Shown here: one piece after another, positions 1 through 12,632 of the stretch
How positions within the stretch are numbered: the stretch's first letter is position 1
Layout of the letters: every line of letters starts with the position of its first letter
Source: Ulota crispa
Lineage: Eukaryota; Streptophyta; Bryopsida; Orthotrichales; Orthotrichaceae
Assembly: GCA_963920765.1 (NCBI GenBank)
Contig: OY987245.1
Location: 15,764,727 to 15,828,726 of the forward strand
Length of the DNA stretch: 64,000 nt
Direction: 5' to 3'
Translations under genes and position numbers: made by a program
The notes under the pieces: model-generated
Told to the model about the DNA's origin: nothing
Databases searched by the model: none
What the model saw: only the letters and a program-made list of their open reading frames with translations

Positions 1-179
1 ACTAAGACGCTTCAAAGGCTCTCCCAATTCATTTTGTCTTGCAAGCTGTACAGCGCATGAAGGATGTCAGCACTTAAAAAAAGGAAATCTGATGGTTCTG
101 AATCTTGTCCTAATGCAGCCACATGTGTCGAAAAAATCCCTTGGTTTACAGAGATAAAGTAAGGAAAAAAGTTACAAAC

Positions 180-1222
180 CTGAATAATGTCTTTCTCATC
201 TTTCTCTCTCAATGATTCTTTGACAGGTTCAGAGGGTCGAAACGTCAATATCACTTGCTGGACTTGCCTTGGCTGCAGTATAACCTCGGAAACAAGATTC
301 ACAGTATTGAACAACTGCAAAGACGTTAAAGATTGTAAGAAAAAATATTGTGAGTTAAGCTGCAAAACTTTACAGCACATTGACGAAAAACCGAACGATT
401 TCATCATTCAATCTCCAGATGGACAACTCAACCGTCCTGACTACTAATGCTTTCACTAATCCAAGCACTAAAGCTGAGAAGAGTTACATTTAAAACGAAT
501 ACTTAACCCGTTTGGCATCATAATTGACATACTGGTACAAAACCTAAATATTGCCCTAGAACATATCCTGAAGAAGGCAAGAGACGAAGAAGTGAAGAAA
601 AGAAATACTCGTTCGAAACAACAAATTCAGAGGTGTTCTTAAATAAAGCCTGCTATCTGACCAAAACAAACGTCAAGGAATGAGCTTACAAAAGGTCGAG
701 ATAACTTTTTAAAAACAGAACAGGCAGACATGTCAAGAGAAGCACAAAAGAAATATGAGCCTCGAAATCAAATTTACGAATAATCCTGATGCAGATGGCC
801 GTAGCAAACGATACATACTTGATTGAAGTCATCCGCTAAGAATGTCGCCACTGTCTGCTCCGCAACATTCTCATGGTCAAAATTTTCGTTATCGATCTGA
901 AATCCGACTTGTGATCCCAGGTCGCTTTGCAGCTTCAAGCTAAGGGTTTCGTTGCATAAACTGCAACAGCAATCATCGTCCTCAAACAGAATCTAGCATA
1001 CAATCGGCAGGATCGGCCAAGATGAAAAGCGAGTTGGAAAAGTGTGACAATTCAGGCCAACAATTCAAGGCAACAAGTAGGTCAAGCGAAATTGCACCTA
1101 ATGAATGAGAACTTGCGAAGGACATGAAATTCGTTGAGAATAACGTTCTTCAGCTTCACGACATTATTCGCAATATCAGTGGTAAACAAGGCTTCCGAAT
1201 CTCCCTCAACCTCGGAAGCCAT
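180..1222 (-). CDS. 5' part of an unrecognised gene, possible ASH/Ig-like domain protein (partial)
   Basis: Three minus-strand exons join in phase: 1222-1098 (ATG at 1222, MASEVEGDSEALF), 960-819 and 314-180. Each has a GT donor and AG acceptor (the acceptor at 960 follows GCTGTTGCAG), giving 134 N-terminal residues; the gene continues beyond the left edge. The segment LFNTVNLVSEVILQPRQVQQ followed by VILTFRP resembles the closing strands of ASH/MSP-type beta-sandwich domains (SPD-2/Cep192/Hydin style), which favours a centrosome, flagellum or membrane-contact protein. That domain call is inference from pattern only. No catalytic motif is visible. Positions 1-179 could hold the start of the next intron or another exon; I could not decide. 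Confidence 0.5.
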
Positions 1223-1843
1223 CACCGCACTCACCGTTCCAGGTGCTCGTAACGGCGAGACACAGGTTAAATTTTCCTCTCACCATCCAGGTTGATCCCT
1301 AGCTCCTTCCGCCAATTCATCTGGACCTGGAAAAAAGAACATCGAATAAGTCAAACCAGCTCTCGAATCCAATCTCATTTCCTCAGCTTAGGTTTAACGA
1401 CGCCAATTCCAATAATTCGACTGGAGTTAATACGCAGGACGCCAATTCCGCTTTCCAAAGGAACAGAGCTGACAAATGCAAGCGCCGAATTGCAGCACAA
1501 TCTCAAACACCGATCTCTTCTACCCTATCCTCGACTAAATACCTCATTTTCACAAAAAAAGCTCAAACAACCTACACAGACGCTACCACAAACCACATGT
1601 CATCGCTCATACTCGATTAAAATCCTCTTCCAAAATTTCAAAAAAGACAATTAAAACCGAACATCATCAATTCTACAAATCCGAACTATCCAATCAACCA
1701 AGGCTCTCAATCCACCTCTGTCTCCCTCCGCAAAAACACTCCACCTCTATCGCGCGTCAGCCACCGAAATCCAGAAATTCACAAAACCTCCACAAATCAC
1801 AGCCATAATTCACCAGACTCAGGGTTGCGAGGCGAGGTCTCTC

Positions 1844-1847
<4 letters not shown>

Positions 1848-1887
<40 letters not shown>
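1848..1887. repeat. Poly-A/T tract of 40 bp
   Basis: An uninterrupted run of 40 A on the plus strand, about 0.6 kb upstream of the minus-strand ATG at 1222. It could be a SINE or retro-pseudogene tail or a nucleosome-excluding promoter tract. No target-site duplication was seen around it. Confidence 0.9.
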
Positions 1888-1889
<2 letters not shown>

Positions 1890-2084
1890 GAAGAGCGTAG
1901 AGAGCTGGTAGTAGTGCTTACAGAAAGTAGCCGTATAGCACACAACTGGAGTTGAGGAAAAGCAGAAGAGTCTACAAACAAACTGCTCAACGAGAAGAGG
2001 GCCTCCCCGCGAGGAGTTGTCGTTGTCACACAACAATAAAGAACAACAATAGCAACAGTCAGAGTGGAGCTCACAAGGAAAAGC

Positions 2085-2445
2085 TTCTGGTTCGACGGCA
2101 ATCCGGCAAAGCCTCACCTCGCACGGCCCGTCGCCCCCGCCTATGCTTAATGGCGGTAATTAAGCTTAATTAAGCTTAGCCCTTCCTAATTCTGAGATTG
2201 CCGCATAAGAAGACGGTATTCCACTGGCAAATCAACAGGTTTCGGAAATAGGGTCGACGGGCCGGCAGACGGGAGGGCGAGCTCGCCTCCGGAACGCGGC
2301 CCCGACAAAGCTTAGATTCCGTCGACAGATTCAGCCGCGTGATGAACATGCGCCTGTCTATGTAGGGTAGGTGTAGATTCCACACGCCCTTGTAGAAGTG
2401 CCGTCCTGAACCATCCTCGGGCCTCATTTGTAGGGGATCCTGTCA
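2085..2445. other. GC-rich island with no recognised gene
   Basis: This stretch is much richer in G+C than its flanks and is rich in CpG (GGTCGACGGGCCGGCAGACG near 2,252). A minus-strand open frame runs through about 2176-2427 without a recognisable domain. It may be a promoter/5'-leader island of the left-edge gene, a captured fragment, or an old exon. Nothing in the sequence decides between these. Confidence 0.35.
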
Positions 2446-2597
2446 GAGCATCATCACTGGAACACTTTAAAAAATTCACTAAATATATTACTAGAACATG
2501 TGATTATTCTCATTGAAAGCATATTAAAACTCTAAAAATGAACAAACACAAATTTGAATTTGGAGATTGGACAACCAAAATTGAGTCAAAATATAGA

Positions 2598-3004
2598 GGG
2601 AATTGATATGTGCATACTTGGGGTTTGGTATATGCACAGCCCCGCGGGATAAATAGATTTTTGTCATCAAAAAGTTGAATTTGAAAATTTTGAATTCAAA
2701 TTTGGACTTAGAGACCTTCATTTAATCTAAATCCATAAAGGAAGTTACAATTGAACAACACTCAATGAAAAAGCTTAGGTAGGGTGCAAACTATTACTTT
2801 TACTTTTGTTTATAAAAAAAGGTAAGCTTTTTTATTAGGTATTGTTCAATGTAACTTCCTTTATGGTTTTAGACAAAATCAAGGACTCTAAATCCAAATC
2901 TGAATTCAAAATTCTCAAATTCAACTTCATGATGGTAGAAATCTAAAACTTACCCCAAGGGGGTGTGCAAATATCAACCCCCCGGTATGCATATATCAAT
3001 TCCC
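2598..3004. mobile_element. Palindromic MITE, family A (GGGAATTGATATGTG ends)
   Basis: About 407 bp that folds back over almost its full length. The left end GGGAATTGATATGTGCATAC is mirrored by the right end GGTATGCATATATCAATTCCC minus its last base pairs, with matching inner arms (TTGAATTTGAAAATTTTGAA against its complement) around a short centre. There is no open reading frame. Related copies lie at 34865-35537, 54399-54810 and 55382-57085. The copy at 54399 has a 9-bp target duplication, which suggests a Mutator-like element mobilised in trans; flanks of this copy do not match. Confidence 0.85.
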
Positions 3005-6000
3005 TATTTTTATTGTCTAATTTTCAAACCCAATTTTTGTGTGTTTGTTTTAAGATTTTTTTGTGCTCTTCCAATGATAATTATCATAAGCTCTAATTTT
3101 ACTCCAAATAAAAGATAGTAACATATTTAATGCAATGTTAAAAGTGCCCATCAATAATTCTCTAAAAGACATTGCCACTAGTGAAGTGCACATGACATGG
3201 TACATGCCCAAATGGAAGGAAAGAAATTGTAAGGTAATGAGATTGTAGTCCTTTTCACCTTGATTTCATTTTCTCAAAGCATCCTTGATGCAATTTACTA
3301 CATGTCCTTGTCATAATATATGTTTGTTTTTCTTTCAATTTCAAGGGATTTACTCACCCTCACTATATCTACTTGAATAACATGCAGTGGAGTAATTAAT
3401 GCTCATCTTCTTTTGGATGTCAAAGGAGACTTTATCAAGCCCTATAACTAGTAACTAGAAAGTATAGAAGCTTATATAAATCTAGTCTTGGAAGATAGTT
3501 TGAAGGATTGGATGTTTAACAAAATATGACAGCTTAGTTTAAACAACTCTTGCAACAAGAAAATTGCTTTTTGTCCATTTTTGTGTGTGTCAAAACAATT
3601 TACAATTTGCATTATTAAAACTCCAATAAGTTCAATCACACCATCCCATTGAATGCATTGATCAAACCAATTGTTGTTTTTATAATTTGCATTTGCATAG
3701 TTTTTATGCATTTGTATGGTTAGTTAAGAGTGCTAGCTACATGTTTCAACTCAAGTTTGACTTTAAGCATTTGCTTAAAAAAGATCTAATGAGTGTTTTG
3801 AATTTATTTTATGATAATCAATCTTTTCAATTTTCTTATGTTGCTTAAAGTTTTCAAAATTATTACATTAGTTTTAATCAATGATGATCATTAAAAGGAC
3901 AAGCAATGATCATTCTATCTTGAGGTCACTTTACACTAAAAGTCACAACCAAAGAAACTCAAGAATTGAGCAATTCTATTTGATAAAGACAGAAAAGTTT
4001 GTTTTAGGGGCTTTACTTTAGGAGTAGATTAAGTATGCCAAAAGGTGCTTGCACATCACCAATTTAAATTCAAATAATTTTGGTCCTAATTCAAAAAATT
4101 ATCTCATTTAGTTTCTCAAACCAAACTTTTGTCTTGGAACCAAATTACAGCATCTAAATTACAATATTTTTGAAGCATTATCATTGGCCAATTGCTTCTA
4201 TTCCCTTCCTCTTCGCTCTCCTCTTCAACCTTCTTCCTTTCTTTCCCTTTCTCTTCTTCTCTTCTCTTTGTCCCGCTTCTACTTCTTCCCTCTCCTCTCT
4301 TCTATTATTTTGCTAAATGCTTCAAGAACGCCTTTCTTCTTTGAATATTTTCAACAATATTTTGTTGCATTATTTGAAGGTTTCACACTTTTTTTTCAAA
4401 ATCCATATTAAATTTATCCAAAACCTTTAAACTCGGAGTCCAAACTAATATAAATATTAACACTCTATCACCATCATGTTTTTGGAACTTTGTGATTAGA
4501 GCAATTTGATGTTATTTTAAGCAACGTTTAATGGATACACATTGAGCTTCTTTAAAGGATCTTGATAGGTTTGTTGGAGTACAAGAGTGGAACAAGAAAG
4601 ATTCTAGTTTCTTGGAGAGATCACTAGCCTATGTTTTATGAACCACATGAGTTAAAAGATAGGGTCTATTTTATTCAAAGGACAAAAAAATTATATAATA
4701 TGTAGACCTACTATAGGGTTCATGAAATACTATACACTTTTGTACATATAAATTAGGGTATGTAAAAACATTAAGTAGTAGGACTTTTTTATTAATAAAT
4801 TAGCCTTGACAAATAGGGATTATAAAAAAAATTAGTGTTGTTTATTGCTCTCCATGTTAAATTGTTTCAAATACATGCCTTAGAATTGAGAAATACCAAG
4901 AACTTGTTACTAAAATTTTTTGCTTAGACTATAGCCCTCTAATTCATATGCTTGTTATTGGTTTCATGGTAAATACCACGTGTGTATACGTAATAGAAAG
5001 TGAGATTTTTTTTGATGAATAATAGAGGTAGGATAAAATTGGACAAACAAAATTTATACATGAAATAGCACCATTTAAAAACCAAATGAATGAATTTATA
5101 AAAAAAAATAGGGTACTAGAAATATGATCAGCGTAGCTTTTTATATAAAAATATGGTCATTTTAATTACCATATTTTAGATAAATAGCCCTACATCAAAT
5201 ACCCTCTTAACTCACATGTATATCTTAAAATCACAAAGAGTGATCTCCTTGAGGCTAGTTTGTTAGGAAGAAGACACATATTGATTGGTCTAGCTCCTTT
5301 CATTGTTTCAAGATTTCTTGTTATTTGCTACCATGGCATTAGAGAAAATATGAGCCCTCTACAAGGCTCCTAAGAACCCCTTTCAAGGGGTCTCCTTAAT
5401 TGTTTTAATATGTACTTTAGGACAAAATAAATTCCTTACACCCTATTATGCCTTTGAGTACAATCATGGCTCACTTTAGCATGTCCAATTTTCATTGGGC
5501 GTCACAATTACATGTACATATTACCATGGTCCTTTTTCTCTATATTAAAACCTTTAACCTAGTACTCGTGAGGGTAACGTTAGTTATGATTGTGTACAAT
5601 AGTAGGAGAATAATTAAGAAATTGTGACATGGTACTAGATTGCCATTTTCTATTCATAGTTTTAGTGATGTACATCATACAAGGTAGAGACATTTCACAC
5701 ACGCTTTTAATGTACCCACTCTAGGCCCAATAAATGTTAGAGAGACTATTCTTAAGGGCCTTGTGGAGGGTTCATACTTTTTCTAATGTTTATTGACATC
5801 CAAAGTAAATTGCATTGAACTTACATCTAGTTTTTTTTTCAAGTGCATTAGATTGAGATTGTGCAAACTTATTTTGGTTGCCTAAGAGGCTTGCAATTTA
5901 GGCAACTTTTTCTAGGTTTTGGCTGGTGTTGATCCAGGTCCATTTGTCTTTGTATCTCCTAGGTTACTTTCAAATGGAGCCTTGTACATTTTACCATTGC

Positions 6001-6710
6001 ATTGGACCTTTTTCATTTGTGTCAAATACATATATTTGAAGTTTGGTAAATTCTAAAAATCTTCTCCTTGAATATCATGTGCAATGACCATTCAAATAAA
6101 ACAATAATTGATTGCAAACTACAATATACAACACATGATCCATGGATGCAAGTTTTGAAAAGTCCACTTGCATATGTTTTACTCATTTAACATAATCTAA
6201 TGAAAGTACAATAAGAGTTCTAAGGTTACCTGAAACTTAAGGATCCTATAAAGGAATGTAATAAGGGCCTAAGTAGGATTCTTAAACCATGTTTCTAATA
6301 ATAAGACTTTGTGAGGTATGTACTTCTTAACTCAATCTAAGTATGATGATTCTTGTGCAAAATCTAAATATCAAAACTTTCATTTGAGGTAGAGGATGCT
6401 CTTAGAGTTAATTTAGACAATTCAACATCATTATGAAAGAGTAGGATTTATGGAAAAAGGCGATATGATAATTTGATAACAAATGTATGGTCAAGAATAA
6501 GCTTTAACAAATCTAATTAAGGATTAGAGAATGTTATATAGTAGGTCTATATATCCTTTGTTGATTGTTGATCAATTCAAAAACATCAAGACGAGGGCTT
6601 AGATTTATTAAATCTACTAATTGATTATGAATTCTTATAACTTTTGCATGTAATATTTGCATGACAGCTTTGATTTTTTTTTATAAGAAAATTGTCTATA
6701 TATGAATAAA
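3005..6710. other. Gene-free AT-rich intergenic DNA
   Basis: Open frames are short and lack codon structure or domains. A pyrimidine-rich stretch lies at 4190-4310. I see no RNA gene or clear transposon end in this interval. Confidence 0.6.
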
Positions 6711-7043
6711 TCTATACTAATAATAGGCTTGGTTCCATTAGTTGGGTAGTTGGGTGTTGCTCCAAGAAGATCAAGTGACGGTTATGTGGCGGTTATTCTT
6801 ATTTCTACGGTTATGTTGCGGTTATGGTTGTCCTTGGAGATGGGGTATACACGGGAATAGGGGGTGGTTGCCTGGAGAAGGAGGCAAAGCGTGTAGGTAG
6901 GCATATTACAGGTAAGCTCATTGGAACAAAAAGGAAAAGAATCTTGAAAAAGGTGATTATGAGGAAGTCATGTAAATTTTTTTGCAAGGACCTCCTTCCC
7001 GTGATGGCCCTCTACCGGAACGACAGGTACAAGGGTCCACTAG
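6711..7043 (+). mobile_element. Non-autonomous Helitron, 333 bp
   Basis: The 5' end is TCTATACTAATAATAGGCTT and the 3' end is CCACTAG, inserted between A and T as Helitrons do (A|TC...CTAG|T). A degenerate 3' hairpin (ACCGGAACGACAGGT) precedes the CTAG. There is no target duplication. The same element family occurs on the minus strand at 34874-35125, 62740-62939 and 62940-63315, which confirms both ends. No RepHel coding sequence is present, so a helper element elsewhere would be needed. Confidence 0.8.
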
Positions 7044-8708
7044 TCATCATATAATTACTCTTCAGCAAAGAATCAAGGCTATCAAAGAAGATTGCTTTGC
7101 AAAAGGTCATCCAGTTTAGAGCTGACATGAGGTCTTTGGATACGAGAGCCAAAATAATTGAAACTAAATTTTTATTACTACAAATGATTTTTTGGCAATC
7201 ATTTATGCAATATGAAGACTAATATCAAAGATAATAGACAACTACAATTTCATTCATTGGTTCATAATTATAGACCTAAAACTATTCCACATAGCTCTTT
7301 TCCCAGGTAAAACTAAAACCTTCATTTGTTTTATTTTTGACAAATTAAATCCTAATAACATATTTTGGTTAATTTACTCAAGTATGTCGTTCTAAAACTT
7401 TTGTGAAATTCATTCTCAAGATTGCACCACCCAAACCTCAACAATGTTTTTTTCTAACCTTACCAACAAGCGATATGTGGGACTTCACAAAAAATAACAA
7501 AAATAAAAACAAAAAACCCACAAAACTTGTGCAATTCAACTAGTTGGAAAAATAGTCAAGAACACAAATTTTTTTCCTACAATGTTTAATCTCATTACCA
7601 TACAGAAAAGAAATCACTAAAGTAAAAGGAGATACAACATGAATAAGAAGTAAATGTTTTCTCACAATATTGATATAAAGTTTTGCTCACTTCTAATTAT
7701 GCGTTTATTAATAACACCAATCCAACATTTACATCAAGAATTCATTGAAATGTACCAAGAGCATATTGTAACTGTGGCCAAAGAAACCAAAGCACATGAA
7801 ATTAAAAAAAGAATTAACTCACAATGTTGATAAGATGTCGTATTAATGTGAAATCATTTGTCCTACTTTTTTTAGAAAAAGAATGTGAAAGATTAAACTA
7901 TAAACTTTCAACTTTAGTTCCCAAAAATCTAATCTAATTATCAAAATATTTTATTGAATATTATCCACATACGCTAATTACCAGATGTTTATTTGAAGTT
8001 ATAAAACAGTATTATATAAAAAATACCATTGATTTGGTCAATTTTGGTGCTTTATTCCGATTTTCATTGTAGTTTTTTAGGGGTTTTCCTACTTCTAAAA
8101 TGTAATTTGCTTAGAATAACTAGATTGTAACTTTGGCACTAATGAAATTTATTGTTCATCACATTTTTGTGTAAATATCTTATGACAATTAATGAACTTG
8201 TAACCATAGAAATGTAATATAAATCCTAGTTAAGTACCTTGTGTTCCTTTGGATTTAATGCATTAGAAAAAAGTTTTATAAAGTATAATTGAAGCTTACA
8301 GCAATGTGTAATTATTCCAAAAAAACATATGCATTGTAACTTTTTTGCGTATATTGAATACATGTTTCTTTGTAGTGTGGTTTCTTTCAAATATGTCTTT
8401 GACACAATGTACATTTGCAAATTATATAATGCTTAAGGATTCTTTACATGAAAAAAGGTACTTGGATTTTTATGGAAAAAATGCAAAAGAAATTCTACTT
8501 TTAGGGATTGCCAAGTTCAAGTCACTTAGAGTAACGCTTTGCATAATATTGTTAAATGTACAATGATTTTGTTCATGTATAATTTAGTTGTCAATACTAT
8601 AGTGAATGGACCAATTAGGTCTAATTACAATATTTTTAAGATTAAAACACTTCCAAACAACTATTTGTATATGAATATAAAAAAGAAAAGAAAAGAAATC
8701 TTAACAGT
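7044..8708. other. Gene-free AT-rich intergenic DNA
   Basis: Very AT-rich sequence with only short, low-complexity open frames. I see no supported feature. Confidence 0.6.
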
Positions 8709-8712
8709 TTAA

Positions 8713-9621
8713 CCCTAAAGCCCTGTTGTCCCCTTGAGGGACAAATGGGATTTCGGGCAAGTACCTACGGCCTTAATTTTTTTTTGATTTTTTGAAACTT
8801 TTTTTGAAAATAGAAAAACACATTAGCTTTTGAGGAAAATAATTTTTATTCCAATCTATGCCCAAGAGCAAAAGTTATACCCATATAAGCAAAAAAATTT
8901 GGAGATTGGGTAAAAATTTAGTTTATTTAGTTTTTTTAGTTTTTTTTCCTCATAGTTTATAATTTTGTCTACATCTAAAGCTTTGATTCATTCCATTTGG
9001 ACTAGTTATGAGAAATTTATGGACAATCTTGTTTTTTGGGCAATTCAAGCATCTTCTTGAAAAAATAACTTATAAACTTCATTTTTGAATGCAAGTTTAA
9101 TATTTTTCCAAAAAAATTGTTGGAGAGGGTGAAGTTTACTTCCTAGAACACTCTTACCATTGGAATTATTGCGTTTCAATTCCATTGAAGAGTTATTGAC
9201 AATTTAAGTTTTTTTTCAATCTCATACCTTCTTCTACCTAATGTTTTTTTTAAGAATGAAAATTAAGTATTCTTTGTTTTCATTCTTTTCCAAAGATTCT
9301 CAACTCAATTTTCCAACATAAAAAAATAAAGCTCTAAACTTTGTGGTGCAAAACATTTAAGTTAAAAATGTTCAAAGTCAAATAATCTAGTGATGCAAGG
9401 TGCAAAAAAGTTTGCTTTTTACACTTTAAATGCAAATATCTTGCAACATTGTGTGTGGTCAAAGTTATTGAACTTTTTTTCCACATTCCTATACTAGTCT
9501 AGTACAAGATCCTATGGTTAAATATGCAAAAAGACCAATTTTCAAACTTTTTTACTCTTTGCCATAGAATTGACACTTTTGAGTGTCTTTTGACAAAACA
9601 AAGGCCCCAAAGCTTTAGGGG
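8713..9621. mobile_element. TTAA-flanked non-autonomous DNA element, family E (copy 1, 909 bp)
   Basis: It is bounded by TTAA at 8709-8712 and 9622-9625. The left terminus CCCTAAAGCCC is matched in inverted orientation by the right terminus (plus strand GCTTTAGGGG, i.e. CCCCTAAAGC). TTAA target duplication with CCC-starting inverted ends is the signature of the piggyBac superfamily. No transposase frame is visible. The interior is AT-rich. It shares the TTAA at 9622-9625 with the next element. Confidence 0.6.
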
Positions 9622-9625
9622 TTAA

Positions 9626-10267
9626 CCCTTAACGCCCCTGGAATTTTGGAGTATCTCAAAATTTGCTTGAAAGTGAACAAAATGCTGGCATTTTGATCAA
9701 TCTTATTGATTTTCTTTGAAATATAACCGTACAAATTCAAAGTAGACATGTTATAGATTGCATACAAAAAAAATCACAAATATTTCACTTATGGATTGAA
9801 AGATTATAATGTTTGATCATGAGGGTGTTAAAATTGTGAATGTGATTTGAAGTCTTTCAATCCTCTTTTTGCCTCTCAAACCTAAAACAGAGGGTACCAA
9901 AAAAATATGAGTATGTAAAGTACAACATGCATAACCCCAATCAATTTACGGCTTCTCAAAATCTATTCTACAACTTTTTAAAATGAATTTTTAATGCAAT
10001 TTTTTCTCCAAGTTCTGGTGTACTTGAGGCTCATTTCCAAGAGCCTTCAACACTAGAAAGTGAAGATTTGCAATGAACACCCTTGTACAAAATCTTGAAT
10101 AGACAAATCATGTTAATTCATTTTCAAGATCAGACTCTTGATGCTGAAACTAGACTTCAACAACAATTCAAATATAATAATAACCACAAAAAAAATCTTC
10201 AAAAACTTTCCGTATCCTTGAACAAAATTCAAAGGGGCAAAATAAACACCTCTCGGGCGTTGAGGGG
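9626..10267. mobile_element. TTAA-flanked non-autonomous DNA element, family E (copy 2, 642 bp)
   Basis: Left terminus CCCTTAACGCCCC and right terminus (reverse complement) CCCCTCAACGCCC, bounded by TTAA at 9622-9625 and 10268-10271. It abuts copy 1, using the same TTAA as a junction. The interior shows no coding sequence. It may have inserted at the edge of copy 1, or the two may be halves of a larger element split at an internal end. Confidence 0.6.
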
Positions 10268-10689
10268 TTAATGTGTTTGTAATATCGGCTTTCCTTTCCT
10301 AATTATAAGATGTTGTAGCATTATTGATAAGTTTTTATGTGATGACCACAATCTTCTTTACAGAAGAAAAAACACAGCTCAAGAACCTTTATCATTGCCT
10401 ACTTATATCTCACTTAGAGATCTAATTAATGCAAACTATAAATAATCAAGTAAGAAAGCCAATTTAAATTTATAATTAAAGAGTGAATTCAATTATGCCC
10501 ACGTAAATATACAATCATAGGCCCATCAAAATGTTTGAATGCTTATGATAAATTATTATAGTTACACTAGTATAGGCACTTGTTGGTTTGATTAGATGCA
10601 AAATAATTTCAAGCCCAATTACATAAAATATTTCTCCTGTAAGAAAATAATTTTTAATTTTTATCCGCACACTCAATATCAAACTCTAC

Positions 10690-11114
10690 CTATGCAATAA
10701 AACATTTTTTTTTGTTTATAAAACATTCCCTTGCAATAAAGCATTTTTTGTATTGTACCCATAGAGTTTTTTACCCATGCAATAAAAGGAACGTCGCTGT
10801 TTTCTCATGCAAAAAACAATTATTAATTTTTTACCTACAATTTTTTTACCAATGTAGTAATTATTCAAGCAATTATTTTATATGTTTTTGTTTTTTACCC
10901 ACATAGTTTTGTTAAATTTTTTATTTTTACCCATGCATTTTTTATACATACAATTTTTTACCCATACATTTTTTTCTCATGCAAATTTTTACCTATGCAA
11001 GTTTTTTATCCAAGCATGTTTATTTATCCATGCAGTAAATGATTGTGGTAAAAGGATTGCCACGCAATAAATCATACTCCTTTATATAAATAGATAGATA
11101 GAAGATAGATAGAT
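10690..11114. repeat. Degenerate repeats of a TTTTTACCCATGCAA-like motif and a GATA-type microsatellite
   Basis: Between 10690 and about 11040 the motif TTTTACCCATGCAA (variants ACCTATGCAA, ATCCATGCAG, CTCATGCAA) recurs many times at irregular spacing. A short TAGA/GATA microsatellite follows at 11088-11114. The short open frames through it (for example 10712-11070) are low-complexity and not credible genes. Confidence 0.65.
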
Positions 11115-11159
11115 TTTTAAAAAAAATTACATTTATGCAAGGTGTTTTAATAAGTTTGA

Positions 11160-11950
11160 TCATCTCAACGAGTTTACACAGCAAGAACAAATAAAGAAGA
11201 ATTTAAGCGTCATGGAATAACTCCAGGATCCAAATAGACTTGTTTTAATATGCACATACAAATCACAACACATCTTCGGAATTAACTGACGAGAGAAATT
11301 GGTTAGGTTAAGCACAATTACAGTAATATCGTACGTTGTCCTCAACAATTTTTAGGTTTTGGTGCAGATGTTTGTGGAACGTAGATGCGAGCTGGGATGG
11401 CAAAGGAGTAAGTAGCTTGGAGCATAGATAGTGAATTTTGTCGGCCTTCTTTCCATCTGAGGATTTGGTAATGGCGGTTGTGAGGAAGAACTTTTCGGCC
11501 TTTATGTGGATATTCGGTTTGGTTGTGCGGATTGTTGCAATTTGAATCCCTTCAATTAATGCTTTATCGTGTTGCTGCAATAGTGCAACATTGATATGAT
11601 TGTGGAGGACCTCTACTTGGATAATTTGAGAGGTATCTTGATGCGGAAAATGACATCGTCATAAACTTTTATGATGTTGTACATGTTCATGCTCTCACAA
11701 ATTCATGTCCAAGCTCACGTGTTGTTCCTATAGGAGCTCCATCCAGAGTCGCTTGACGCATAATATATCTTTGGCGTCGATGCCTGGAGGTGTATCGGCA
11801 TCCAAATTTGTGCGCACTAAATTGATGAAGAACAAGCAGAAGTATTGGAGAGCGTGTGTTTGCTTGCAGCAAGGACATGGCGGGCTTCAGATTGGGATGC
11901 CAAGGTTTTTTTGATCGCTGGTCAGGAGTTCTTGCGATGCATGGCATCTA
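11160..11950 (-). pseudogene. Coding-like relic of unknown identity
   Basis: The minus strand here has a more balanced base composition than its surroundings and open frames at about 11308-11580 and 11687-11947. The first reads with a non-repetitive, soluble-protein-like composition (IEGIQIATIRTTKPNIHIKA). The frames are not collinear without interruption and I see no convincing start codon or splice pattern, so I call it a relic rather than a gene. I do not recognise the family. Confidence 0.3.
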
Positions 11951-11998
11951 CGGAACATCAATTTTCTTGAGACGGTTAAGACTTGATCATGTCTACTT

Positions 11999-12177
11999 CA
12001 CAATTGTGCATCTTAAGAGTGAACATAGTAATTAGCAAATGCCACAATTTTGCACATTAAGAGTGAACATAGTAATTTATCAAAAGCCACAATTGTGCAC
12101 CTTAAGAGTGAACATAGTAATTAGCAAAAGCCACAATTCTGTACCTTAAGAGTGAATATAGTAATTTAGCAAAAGTC
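11999..12177. repeat. Four tandem repeats of about 44-45 bp
   Basis: Units start at 11999, 12043, 12088 and 12132, each beginning CACAATT and containing CTTAAGAGTGAACATAGTAA with minor differences. The array lies about 0.9 kb upstream of the WD40 gene start. It has no coding potential. Confidence 0.9.
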
Positions 12178-12632
12178 CTATGTTAGATACTTGTGTTGGC
12201 ATTTTTTGTTCTTTTTTGTGACTTTTTTCTCTCTGATTTGCAACGTTGAAGTGAGTGGATGGAAATCCACTGTAGAGGAGAGTTTAGGGAAATGGACAAC
12301 AAAGATTGAGTGAAATTAGTGCACAACGTTTGAGCCAAATCTTTGGGAAATAAGAACTCAATTAGTTTCTTGTGCTTCCTTCACAACCAAAAATTACCGT
12401 GGTTTGAATTGAGGTTTATATTGCACTTGAGGGGAAAGGATTATTGGACCTCCTCAAGTGCTTGAAGTTGACCTTTCTGCTAGCTAATCTGCAATTTGTA
12501 AGATTGTCTCCCGATTTCTTAACCTTTGCAATAAGGATGTAAAGTTTGTGTTTGTTGAGAAATTGCTTCATTAGCCTGATAAAATGATAGATATCTGATT
12601 TTTCCGTGGCCTAATCTAAAACTCTTGGCAAG

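Noticed and set aside
1757-2117. Phe-rich proteins on the minus strand
   Set aside because: They are translations of the 40-bp poly-A/T tract.
10690-11070. Small membrane-like proteins rich in Phe and Leu
   Set aside because: Low-complexity TTTTTACCCATGCAA-type repeats explain the composition.
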